From: Longimicrobium sp.
GTDB lineage: Bacteria > Gemmatimonadota > Gemmatimonadetes > Longimicrobiales > Longimicrobiaceae
Direction of reading: 5' to 3'
Assembly: GCA_030446945.1 (NCBI GenBank)
Contig: JAUJMI010000018.1
Location: forward strand, 1-19,923
DNA length: 19,923 bases
In this document: positions 8,797-15,356 of the stretch, piece by piece
How positions within the stretch are numbered: position 1 is the first letter of the stretch
Layout: each line of letters begins with the position of its first letter
The notes under the pieces: model-generated
The model's input: the letters and a program-made list of their open reading frames with translations, nothing else
Told to the model about the DNA's origin: nothing
The model's database searches: none
Made by a program: the position numbers and the translations under genes

Positions 8797-10010
8797 AGGC
8801 GGTCACCTTTGCGGCGCCCATCCCGCGCTACCTGGTCACCGCCGGCGCCGGGCGCCTGAGCTCCGCCCTGTACGTGGGGCCGCACTCCTGCACCCGCCTG
8901 GCCGAGTCTCCCTCCCCGAGCCTCCCCGGCCCTGACTGGGTGCGCATCCAGACGCGGATGGGCGGCATCTGCGGAAGCGACCTCGGCATCGTGACGCTGA
9001 CCGCCTCGCCCTCTACCTCGCCCTTCTCCTCCTTCCCGTTCACGCCCGGCCACGAGAACGTCGGCACCGTGGCGGAGCTGGGTGCGGCGGTGAAGGGGTG
9101 GGACGTGGGGCAGCGCGTGGTGGTGAATCCGCTGCTCTCCTGCGTTCCGCGCGGCATCGAGCCGGTGTGTGCCGGCTGCGAAGGCGGCCACCCGTCGCGC
9201 TGCGAGCACTTCACCGACGGCCGCCTCGCGCCGGGGATGCTGATCGGCACCACGCGCGGGCTGGGCGGCGGCTGGGGCGAGGAGTTCGTGGCGCACCAGA
9301 GCCAGCTCTTCGCGGTGCCGGACGCGGTGCCCGACGAGGAGGCGGTGCTGATCGAGCCGCTGGCCTGCTCCGTCCAGGCCGTGCGCGCGAACCTCCCGCC
9401 CGCCGGCGCGCGCGTGCTGGTGATCGGCTCGGGTGCCATCGGGCTGGTCACGGTCGCCGCGCTCAACGCGCTCGCGCCCGCCGCCGAGGTGACGATCGTG
9501 GCGCGCTACCCCTTCCAGGCCCAGCAGGCCGAGCGCCTGGGCGCCGCCCGCACCGTCAGCGGCTGCGGCGACTACTTCGAGGCGCTGGCCGAGATCTCCG
9601 GCGCTCGGCTGCTCAAGCCGATCATCGGCAAGCGCATCGCGGTGGGCGGGTTCGACCAGGTCTACGTGTGCGTGGGCGGCGTCCGCGGGATGCAGGACGC
9701 GCTCCGCTTCACCCGCTCCGGCGGCAGCATCGTGCTGCTGGGGAACAGCACGCAGCTGAACGGGATCGACTGGAGCCCGGTGTGGCTCAATGAGCTGACC
9801 ATCCGCGGCAGCCTCTGCTACAGCGGCCACTCCCACGGCGGCGCCGGCGCCCACGCCTTCACCGAAGCCGCCGCCATGGTCGCTGACGGCAGCGCCCCAC
9901 TCGCCCCCCTGCTGACCCACACCTTCCGCCTCGACCAGCTCCGCGACGCGCTCCTCACCGCGATGGACAAGAAAGGGAGCGGCAGCATCAAGGTGGCGTT
10001 TCGGTACTGA
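8793..10010 (+). CDS. Zinc-dependent medium-chain dehydrogenase
   Basis: A 405-residue protein from the GTG at 8793, the third GTGA overlap in a row. It is an MDR alcohol-dehydrogenase family enzyme. The catalytic zinc ligands are in GGICGSD (Cys60) and GHEN (His87, Glu88). A structural zinc lobe carries Cys117, Cys126, Cys129 and Cys137. The Rossmann fold has GSGAIG at 212-217, and IEPLACSVQAV carries the conserved Glu. Residues 70-80 form an extra Ser/Thr/Pro-rich loop. The substrate is not readable from sequence. In this operon it is a good candidate to reduce the 3-keto group of the ketoamine product, a step normally done by unrelated short-chain reductases in known sphingolipid pathways. 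It is the last gene before a strong terminator. Confidence 0.87.
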   Translation: MKAVTFAAPIPRYLVTAGAGRLSSALYVGPHSCTRLAESPSPSLPGPDWVRIQTRMGGICGSDLGIVTLTASPSTSPFSSFPFTPGHENVGTVAELGAAVKGWDVGQRVVVNPLLSCVPRGIEPVCAGCEGGHPSRCEHFTDGRLAPGMLIGTTRGLGGGWGEEFVAHQSQLFAVPDAVPDEEAVLIEPLACSVQAVRANLPPAGARVLVIGSGAIGLVTVAALNALAPAAEVTIVARYPFQAQQAERLGAARTVSGCGDYFEALAEISGARLLKPIIGKRIAVGGFDQVYVCVGGVRGMQDALRFTRSGGSIVLLGNSTQLNGIDWSPVWLNELTIRGSLCYSGHSHGGAGAHAFTEAAAMVADGSAPLAPLLTHTFRLDQLRDALLTAMDKKGSGSIKVAFRY

Positions 10011-10043
10011 TCGGCTGGCCCGGCCAATGACCACTCGAAGGCA

Positions 10044-10086
10044 AAATCGGCGGAAGCCCTCACAGTGGACGGGCTTCCGCCGATTT
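10044..10086 (+). terminator. Rho-independent terminator of the lipid operon
   Basis: A perfect 16-bp stem (AAATCGGCGGAAGCCC at 10044-10059, GGGCTTCCGCCGATTT at 10071-10086) with an 11-base loop, starting 33 bases after the dehydrogenase stop. The stem ends in TTT. The symmetric A/T ends would allow action on both strands. Confidence 0.88.
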
Positions 10087-10650
10087 GTCACGTCAGAATC
10101 GCGAGCCCGCCTCCGCCAACTACCGGCGGCTGGGGCGGACATCTTCACGTCGGGAAAGATCAAATCCGCATGAGACACGGACGACGTCATGAAGGAACGT
10201 TCGTTGACCCGCAGCGCCAGCCGCACCTCCACGGCGACCCCGAACGCGCCGGGCGTCGCGGCGCTCTTCGGACAGCAGGCCCGGGGCGCCACCCCCGCAG
10301 CAGATGAAGGACGGGAACCGGTCCCAGGCGGCGAAGGGAGTGGTCAGCCTCTCTCCCTCCAAGAACGACGCGCCGATTCTGGACGCGGATACGGACGCCC
10401 CCACGGCGAAGCCTGGGGTCCGGGAAGCGTTCCCCGGTGAACCAGTGCTGGACCTCGCCTTGAGGCCGACCCCACGCGCCACGGGAGCCGGTGAACCCCT
10501 GGTGGCGCTCCGAAATCACTCCCGGAGCCATGCTTCCGCCGTGGACCGGGCTTCCCGACGGCACGACGTGCAGGAAGCCCGGCGGGGTCCTGCGTCGTGC
10601 CAGAGTACTGCGGTCACTCCGGGTGCAAAGTGCCAACGCCTCCCGAAGTG
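10087..10650. other. Gene-poor relic region between lipid and metal operons
   Basis: No intact gene is seen. The left half holds a decayed subtilisin-like fragment (about 10108-10400). The right half holds a hairpin, CCGGGCTTCC (10546-10555) with GGAAGCCCGG (10573-10582), 10 bp and a 17-base loop, which could be a terminator. Open frames here have poor codon use and no recognisable start. Confidence 0.55.
10108..10400 (+). pseudogene. Relic of the C-terminus of a subtilisin-like (S8) protease, copy 1
   Basis: Read across frames, this stretch matches the C-terminal third of a subtilase: ADIFTSGKIKSA, an in-frame TGA, then DTDDVMKE, STATP (for GTSMATP, with the catalytic Ser context damaged) and VAALFGQQARGATP. 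A trailing GVVSLSPSKND follows. It lines up base by base with the second relic at about 17690-17920: the 15-mer CACGGACGACGTCAT is shared, as are CGCGGCGCTCTTC and CAGCAGGCCCGG. Stops, shifts and the lost catalytic motif show it is non-functional. Confidence 0.65.
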
Positions 10651-10679
10651 TTGACGCACGTGAATTTTTAGAGTAATCT
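10651..10679 (+). promoter_or_regulatory. Sigma70-type promoter of the metal operon
   Basis: TTGACG (10651-10656) and TAATCT (10674-10679) with a 17-base spacer, in a sharp AT-rich island. Transcription would start near 10686, leaving a leader of about 33 bases before the regulator gene. Confidence 0.7.
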
Positions 10680-10683
10680 AAAA
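10666..10683. promoter_or_regulatory. 18-bp palindromic operator, probable DtxR-family box
   Basis: TTTTAGAGTAATCTAAAA is TTTTAGA, GTAA, TCTAAAA: perfect 7-bp arms round a 4-base centre. It covers the spacer end and the whole -10 element, so bound repressor would block the polymerase. Its position in front of a DtxR-type gene, its length and its TTAG/CTAA-type arms fit a metal-dependent autoregulatory operator. The exact protein-site pairing is inferred. Confidence 0.7.
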
Positions 10684-10718
10684 CGGGATGAACTTGGGCG
10701 TTAAACTTCGCTTTTAAA

Positions 10719-11195
10719 ATGCAAAATTCCGACGCGGTGAACGATTACCTCGCAGCCGTTTTCGAGCTGACCCGTTCGGACACCAGTGTCGGCGCTTCCG
10801 CCGTCGCGCGGCGGTTGGGAGTCTCCCCGGCCGCGGTAACTAGGATGGTGAGGCGGCTCGTTGCTCGGGATCTCGCAGTGCGCGTGCCGAACCGGCAAAC
10901 CCGTCTTACCGCGCGCGGGGAGCGAGACGCGGCGCGAGTCCTTCGCAGGCGCGGGGTGCTGGAGTGGTTCCTCAGTCAAGGGATTGGCTACCCGCCGGAA
11001 CGGGTAGCCGAGCAGGCAGAACGGTTGGAGCACGGTGCGTCGGACTCACTTATCCAGGCTCTTGTGCTGGTCTGGGGTGAACCCGGGGCCGGTGCGGGCC
11101 CACGGCGGCCGACCCGCATCCGCGCAAAGGATGCTGACCAGGCGTGGGAGGCGGTACAGTGGGCTCCAGCAGAGCCGCTTTCCTTCCCCAGTTGA
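10719..11195 (+). CDS. DtxR/MntR-family metal-dependent regulator
   Basis: A 158-residue protein from the ATG at 10719; no clear ribosome site precedes it. The winged helix has DYLAAVFELT (9-18), SAVARRLGVSPAAVTRMVRRL and the wing RLTARGERDA. The dimerisation and metal domain has GVLEWFL and ERLEHGAS, matching the E-x2-E-H of the family. In MntR numbering Glu99, Glu102 and His103 have counterparts, and Asp8 probably does (Asp9). The His77 position (RHELLEQFL in MntR) reads RRGVLEWFL, with Arg instead of His, and Glu11 also appears lost. Metal selectivity may therefore differ. There is no SH3-like third domain. The C-terminal tail is Arg/Pro-rich. It is followed after 11 bases by the multicopper oxidase, so it is co-transcribed with its probable targets. 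Confidence 0.85.
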   Translation: MQNSDAVNDYLAAVFELTRSDTSVGASAVARRLGVSPAAVTRMVRRLVARDLAVRVPNRQTRLTARGERDAARVLRRRGVLEWFLSQGIGYPPERVAEQAERLEHGASDSLIQALVLVWGEPGAGAGPRRPTRIRAKDADQAWEAVQWAPAEPLSFPS

Positions 11196-11206
11196 GAAGG
11201 ATCAGG

Positions 11207-12349
11207 ATGCCTGACCAGGAGAGTATGGGGGAATACAACAACAGATCAGAGCCGTCGGAGAGCCGTACCGTGGGCAACGAGCCCGCAAGTGAGGCGCAGA
11301 CCACGGCGCCGCTCAGCCGCCGGCAGTTGCTCAAGGCGGGCGCGCTGGGCGCGGCGGCGCTCGCTGCGGCTGGCGGCGCGCTCGCGCGCCCGGGACGCGG
11401 GGCCGCGCAGGGCCGCGGTGACTCGGCCTCGCCGGATGCGCATGGCGGCCCGGCCGAGCACAGCTCGCACGAGACGATGATGTCGGTCGGCGACGTCGAG
11501 GTGAAGCCCGGCTCCTTCGACCCCACGGCCTTTCTCACCCACTTCGACACCGGCAAGGTGTCCCGGCTTCCCTCCGGGCAGACACTGCGCGAGTACCAGA
11601 TCGTGGCGATGGATCGGGAAGTCGAGGTAGCGCCGGGCGTGTTCTTCCCGGCCTGGACCTTCAACGGGCAGGTCCCCGGCCCCACCATCCGCTGCACGGA
11701 AGGGGACCGGGTGCGCGTGAAGTTCATCAACGGGGGCAGCCACCCGCACACCATACACTTCCACGGCATCCACGCCGCCAACATGGATGGCTCCTTCGAG
11801 ATCATCCCCGCCGGCGGCGTGTTCACCTACGACTTCGACGCCGAGCCGTTCGGGCTTCACCTCTACCACTGCCACTCGGTTCCGCTGAAGCGCCACATTC
11901 ACAAGGGGCTGTACGGCGTCTTCATCATCGATCCGAAGGAGGGGCGGCCGCAGGCGCGGGAGATGGTGATGATGATGAACGGCTTCGACACCAACTTCGA
12001 CGGCGAGAACGAGATCTACGCCGTGAACACGGTGGCTCACCATTACCAGAAGCACCCGATCCCGATCGGGCTGGGTGAGCAGGTGCGCGTGTACCTGGTG
12101 AACATCACTGAGTTCGACCTGATCAACTCGTTCCACCTGCACGGCAACTTCTTCCGCCTCTACCGGACCGGAACCCGGCTGGATCAATACGAGTTCACCG
12201 ACACCGTGATGCTCTGCCAGGGTGAGCGGGCGGTCCTGGAGTTCGCCTACAAGTTCCCTGGCAAGTTCCTGTTCCACGCGCACCAGAGCGAGTTCGCCGA
12301 GCTGGGGTGGACGGGGCTGTTCGACGTGCAGGGACGGTCGAATGTCTGA
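11207..12349 (+). CDS. Tat-exported two-domain multicopper oxidase
   Basis: A 380-residue protein from the ATG at 11207, with GAGAAGGATCAGG just upstream. A twin-arginine signal, LSRRQLLKAG (36-45), and an Ala-rich core direct it folded to the periplasm. Cupredoxin domain 1 carries HTIHFHG (181-187) and HLYHCHS (218-224), with His230 and Leu235 further on. Domain 2 carries HLHG (310-313) and HAH (357-359). The four HxH pairs can build the trinuclear oxygen-reducing centre. Cys222 makes a type 1 copper in domain 1 only, since domain 2 has Ala at the equivalent place (HAH). The likely axial residue is Leu, giving a high-potential site. This is the type-C two-domain layout. It oxidises a substrate and reduces O2 to water; in this operon a metal ion (Fe, Mn or Cu) is the best guess. 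Its last 8 bases overlap the ZIP gene. Confidence 0.9.
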   Translation: MPDQESMGEYNNRSEPSESRTVGNEPASEAQTTAPLSRRQLLKAGALGAAALAAAGGALARPGRGAAQGRGDSASPDAHGGPAEHSSHETMMSVGDVEVKPGSFDPTAFLTHFDTGKVSRLPSGQTLREYQIVAMDREVEVAPGVFFPAWTFNGQVPGPTIRCTEGDRVRVKFINGGSHPHTIHFHGIHAANMDGSFEIIPAGGVFTYDFDAEPFGLHLYHCHSVPLKRHIHKGLYGVFIIDPKEGRPQAREMVMMMNGFDTNFDGENEIYAVNTVAHHYQKHPIPIGLGEQVRVYLVNITEFDLINSFHLHGNFFRLYRTGTRLDQYEFTDTVMLCQGERAVLEFAYKFPGKFLFHAHQSEFAELGWTGLFDVQGRSNV

Positions 12350-13553
12350 AGACGCGCTGCCGTCCGCGCGTCCCGGGCACACGCGCCGGACTGTTCCCAT
12401 CTGGCTCAAGGGGATGGGTCCGCTTCTCCTGCTGGTTGTGCTGGTGTTCCTCTTCCTGCGTTTCGGACCGGTTGGCGTCTTCCGCCAGGCGTTCCCTCCG
12501 GTCGAGGAGCTGACCGTGGAGCGGATCACCCTTCCGCGCCCCGGCCAGATGCAGGTGCGCGTGGTGAACGGCGGTCCGGAGCCGGTCACCATCGCCCAGG
12601 TGACGGTGGATGACGCGGCTTGGGCCCACGCCCTGAACGGCGGCCGCACGGTCGGCCGCCTCGAGAGCCGCACGATCACCATCCCCTATCCGTGGGTGGA
12701 AGGTGAGCCGCACACCATCACGCTTCTCACGAGCACCGGGACCACCTTTAGCGGCGAGGTCGCGGTCGCGACCCAGACCCCGACGGCGGACGCACGCTAC
12801 CTCTCCACCTTCGCTCTCCTCGGCGTGTACGCGGGGGTGATCCCTGTCTTCCTTGGACTTCTCTGGCTCCCGTTTCTGCGCGGGATCGGCCAGCGCTGGC
12901 TGGACTTCTTCCTGAGCCTCACCATCGGACTGCTCGTCTTCCTCGGCGTGGACGCACTGGCGGAGGCGCTGGAGCTCGCCGCGCGCGTTCCCGGTGCGTT
13001 CCAGGGGCTCTCCCTGGTGGTGCTCGGAACGGTGGGCACCCTGCTGGTGCTGATGGCCCTCGGCCAGTGGAAGGGGAAGACCGGGGCCGGCGGAGAACGC
13101 TCGCCCATGTACGTCTCCATGCTGATCGCGCTCGGTATCGGACTCCATAACCTGGGAGAAGGGCTGGCGATCGGGAGCTCGTATGCCACCGGCGAGATCG
13201 CGCTGGGGACCTTTCTTGTGGTCGGCTTCCTCATCCACAACACCACCGAAGGGCTGGGGATCGTGGCGCCGATCGCCCACGAGCGCCCCAGCCTGGGCCA
13301 CCTGGTGCTGCTCGGTGCCCTGGCCGGCGTGCCGACGGTCCTCGGCGCCTGGATCGGCGGCTTCTCTTACTCGCCTCTCTGGACAACGCTGTTCTTCGCC
13401 ATCGGCGTCGGTGCGATCGCACAGGTGGTCTACGAACTCTGGCGACTCTTCGCGCGCCGCGCCGAGGGAGGGCTCGCCCGCCCCCTGAACGTGGCAGGGC
13501 TCCTCTGCGGAATGCTGGTGATGTACGCCACGGGCCTGTTCGTGGCCGGGTGA
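12342..13553 (+). CDS. ZIP-family metal transporter with extra N-terminal domain
   Basis: A 403-residue protein from the ATG at 12342, overlapping the oxidase gene by 8 bases. Residues 27-40 form a first membrane segment. Then comes a predicted beta-sandwich-like periplasmic domain of about 110 residues (45-150; ITLPRPGQMQVRVVNGGPEP, then TVDDAAW and YPWVEGEPHTITLL). The ZIP bundle follows from about 155, with the two metal motifs in consecutive helices: LHNLGEG (His269, Asn270, Glu273) and IHNTTEG (His299, Asn300, Glu303). ZIP proteins bring Zn, Fe or Mn into the cytoplasm. The extra domain is not part of standard bacterial ZIPs such as ZupT. It could dock the oxidase or a metal chaperone, and it resembles a cupredoxin/Ig-type fold in spacing only. 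Confidence 0.85.
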   Translation: MSEDALPSARPGHTRRTVPIWLKGMGPLLLLVVLVFLFLRFGPVGVFRQAFPPVEELTVERITLPRPGQMQVRVVNGGPEPVTIAQVTVDDAAWAHALNGGRTVGRLESRTITIPYPWVEGEPHTITLLTSTGTTFSGEVAVATQTPTADARYLSTFALLGVYAGVIPVFLGLLWLPFLRGIGQRWLDFFLSLTIGLLVFLGVDALAEALELAARVPGAFQGLSLVVLGTVGTLLVLMALGQWKGKTGAGGERSPMYVSMLIALGIGLHNLGEGLAIGSSYATGEIALGTFLVVGFLIHNTTEGLGIVAPIAHERPSLGHLVLLGALAGVPTVLGAWIGGFSYSPLWTTLFFAIGVGAIAQVVYELWRLFARRAEGGLARPLNVAGLLCGMLVMYATGLFVAG

Positions 13554-13602
13554 AGGACCCTCTGCGGCATCCCGTAGGACCACCCTAACCCAGAAGGATG
13601 TC

Positions 13603-14925
13603 ATGGTGAAGGAGAGCATGGCAGGGCCCCCGGCGCAGCGCGGAGCAGCCGGGGAGCGGAGCGTAGCGGGCGGAGTTTCACCGCGAAGCCGGGGGCGGCG
13701 CGGGCTCGCCCGTTCAGCGGCCACCCTCGCGATACTCGTGGCTGCCGCCGGGTGCGACGCGCTGACCACGCAGGCTCCCGATCCGGGGGACATCTTCGAC
13801 GGCCCGCTCCCGGGTCTCACCCCCGAGGAGCTCGCGGCGTTCGTGCGCGGGGACGAGGCGTTCGGGCGCCCGTTCTCACCGAACGAGGGGCTGGGTCCGA
13901 TCTTCAACAACGTGTCCTGCGCGTCCTGCCACAGCGGGGACGGCCGGGGGCGGGTCGAAAACGCATTCACCCGGTTCAGCATCGGGGAAGACCTCGTCCC
14001 CCATCTTGGAGGACCCCAGCTCCAGGACAAGGCGATCTTCGGCGCGATTCCGGAGCAGCTGCCGCCCGGAGTCCAGACCTCGCTCCGGCTGCCGCCGCCG
14101 GTCTTCGGGGTGGGGCTGATCGAGGCGATTCCCGAAGAGGTAATTCTGGCGCTCGCGGACCCGCACGACGCCAACGGCGACGGTATCTCGGGACGACCGA
14201 ACATCGTCGTGCCGGAGGACTTCGTGCCGCTCGACGAAGTCGGAGGCTTCATCCCGGACAGCGTGGGAGCGGGAAGACCACAGTTGGGCCGTTTCGGTCG
14301 AAAGGGTGCCGTGGGGAGTCTGCTGCTGCAGGTGGCAAAGGCTTACCACGAGGACATGGGCATCACCAACGACTTCCTTCCAGTCGAGAACCGCAACCGG
14401 CAGGTCGGCCGCGTCGCGGATGCCGCCGATCGGGTGCCGGATCCGGAACTTCCGGAGTCCGAACTGCGCTCGGTGCTCTCCTATCTACGCACACTCGCGC
14501 CACCCGCGCCGGGCGCGATGACGCCGCGCCGGGAGCAGGGGAAGGCGCTGTTCGCCTCGACGGGCTGCACCGGCTGCCACACCCCGGAGCTCCGCACGGG
14601 CCCCAGCCAGACGGCAGCGCTCTCGGAGAAGCCGGTCCGGCTGTACTCCGATCTGCTGCTCCACGACATGGGTGACGCCCTTGCCGACGGACGCCCGGAT
14701 GGCCAGGCGACTGGCCGCGAATGGAAGACGGCGCCGCTCTGGGGACTGCGGATCATGCGCGAGTTCCTGAACGGGGACGCGTTCCTGATGCATGACGGCC
14801 GTGCGCGCAGCGTCGAAGAGGCAATCCGGATCCACGGCGGCGAAGCGCAGAAGGCGCGTGACGCTTTCCTTCGCCTGAGCCCCGCCGCCCGTGCCGCGCT
14901 CCTGGACTACGTGGAGTCCCTGTGA
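13603..14925 (+). CDS. Di-heme cytochrome c lipoprotein (DUF1111/DHOR family)
   Basis: A 440-residue protein from the ATG at 13603, preceded by AGAAGGATGTC. A basic N-terminus leads to a hydrophobic segment and the lipobox AAGC with Cys51, so it is a lipidated envelope protein. There are two c-heme sites: CASCH (106-110) and CTGCH (322-326). Between them are NEGLGPIFNNVSC, PPPVFGVGLIEAI, DANGDGISGRPN and GRFGRKG, all typical of the putative thiol-oxidoreductase/di-heme family (COG3488). KTAPLWGLR and FLMHDGRA follow. Relatives elsewhere often sit with imelysin-type iron-uptake genes. Here it could carry electrons to or from the oxidase and Rieske protein. It ends in GTGA with the next gene. 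The gap to ZIP is 49 bases, without a terminator. Confidence 0.88.
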   Translation: MVKESMAGPPAQRGAAGERSVAGGVSPRSRGRRGLARSAATLAILVAAAGCDALTTQAPDPGDIFDGPLPGLTPEELAAFVRGDEAFGRPFSPNEGLGPIFNNVSCASCHSGDGRGRVENAFTRFSIGEDLVPHLGGPQLQDKAIFGAIPEQLPPGVQTSLRLPPPVFGVGLIEAIPEEVILALADPHDANGDGISGRPNIVVPEDFVPLDEVGGFIPDSVGAGRPQLGRFGRKGAVGSLLLQVAKAYHEDMGITNDFLPVENRNRQVGRVADAADRVPDPELPESELRSVLSYLRTLAPPAPGAMTPRREQGKALFASTGCTGCHTPELRTGPSQTAALSEKPVRLYSDLLLHDMGDALADGRPDGQATGREWKTAPLWGLRIMREFLNGDAFLMHDGRARSVEEAIRIHGGEAQKARDAFLRLSPAARAALLDYVESL

Positions 14926-15356
14926 CGGGCCCGAACCGGAGGGAGTTCGTCCAGGCCGCGGCGTGCCTGCTGGCGGGCGCCGCCCTTCCGGGCTGCGCCG
15001 GGGTAGCGGCGGTGCGCGTCACCCCCAGCAACGGTGCGGTGCGGCTGTCCACCCGCGAGCTTCCGCAGCTCGCGCGCGCCGGGGGTCACGCCAAGGTCCT
15101 CCCGGAGGGCGCGACAACGCCTATTTATGTGCTCGCCGGCGAGAACGGAGGGTACACCGCCCTCTCGTCGATCTGCACCCACCGGGCGTGCACCGTGGAC
15201 GTCGAGGGCGCACAGCTCGTCTGCCCGTGCCACGGGTCGATCTTCGACCGTACGGGGCGGGTCCTGAAGGGGCCGGCCCGAGAGCCGCTCCGCAGCTTCC
15301 CCCTGACCGCCACCCCCGGCGGTGAACTCGTCATCCGACTGGAGACCCAACCATGA
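14922..15356 (+). CDS. Rieske [2Fe-2S] lipoprotein
   Basis: A 144-residue protein from the GTG at 14922, overlapping the cytochrome gene as GTGA. The N-terminus NRREFVQAAACLLAGAALPGC combines a Tat-like RR motif with a lipobox ending at Cys25. The Rieske site is complete: CTHRAC (Cys85, His87, Cys90) and CPCHGSIFD (Cys101, Cys103, His104). Cys90 and Cys103 can form the stabilising disulfide of high-potential Rieske proteins. It transfers single electrons in the periplasm. No cytochrome b gene is present, so it is not part of a bc1 complex here but probably pairs with the di-heme cytochrome. It ends in ATGA with the next gene. Confidence 0.9.
   Translation: MTGPNRREFVQAAACLLAGAALPGCAGVAAVRVTPSNGAVRLSTRELPQLARAGGHAKVLPEGATTPIYVLAGENGGYTALSSICTHRACTVDVEGAQLVCPCHGSIFDRTGRVLKGPAREPLRSFPLTATPGGELVIRLETQP

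Noticed and set aside
8409..10292. 627-residue minus-strand open frame under the dehydrogenase
   Set aside because: Antisense to the MDR enzyme with intact zinc sites. Low-complexity composition; it also crosses the terminator hairpin.
11207..12349. Copper nitrite reductase (NirK) as the identity of the oxidase
   Set aside because: The HCH motif and four HxH pairs keep a trinuclear oxygen-reducing centre, which NirK lacks.
12195..14252. 685-residue minus-strand open frame under ZIP and cytochrome genes
   Set aside because: Antisense to genes with ZIP motifs and a CxxCH heme site. No recognisable domain.
14922..15356. Rieske subunit of a bc1 or arsenite oxidase complex
   Set aside because: No cytochrome b, cytochrome c1 or molybdopterin subunit gene is nearby. 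Lipobox anchoring and neighbours point to a different partner.
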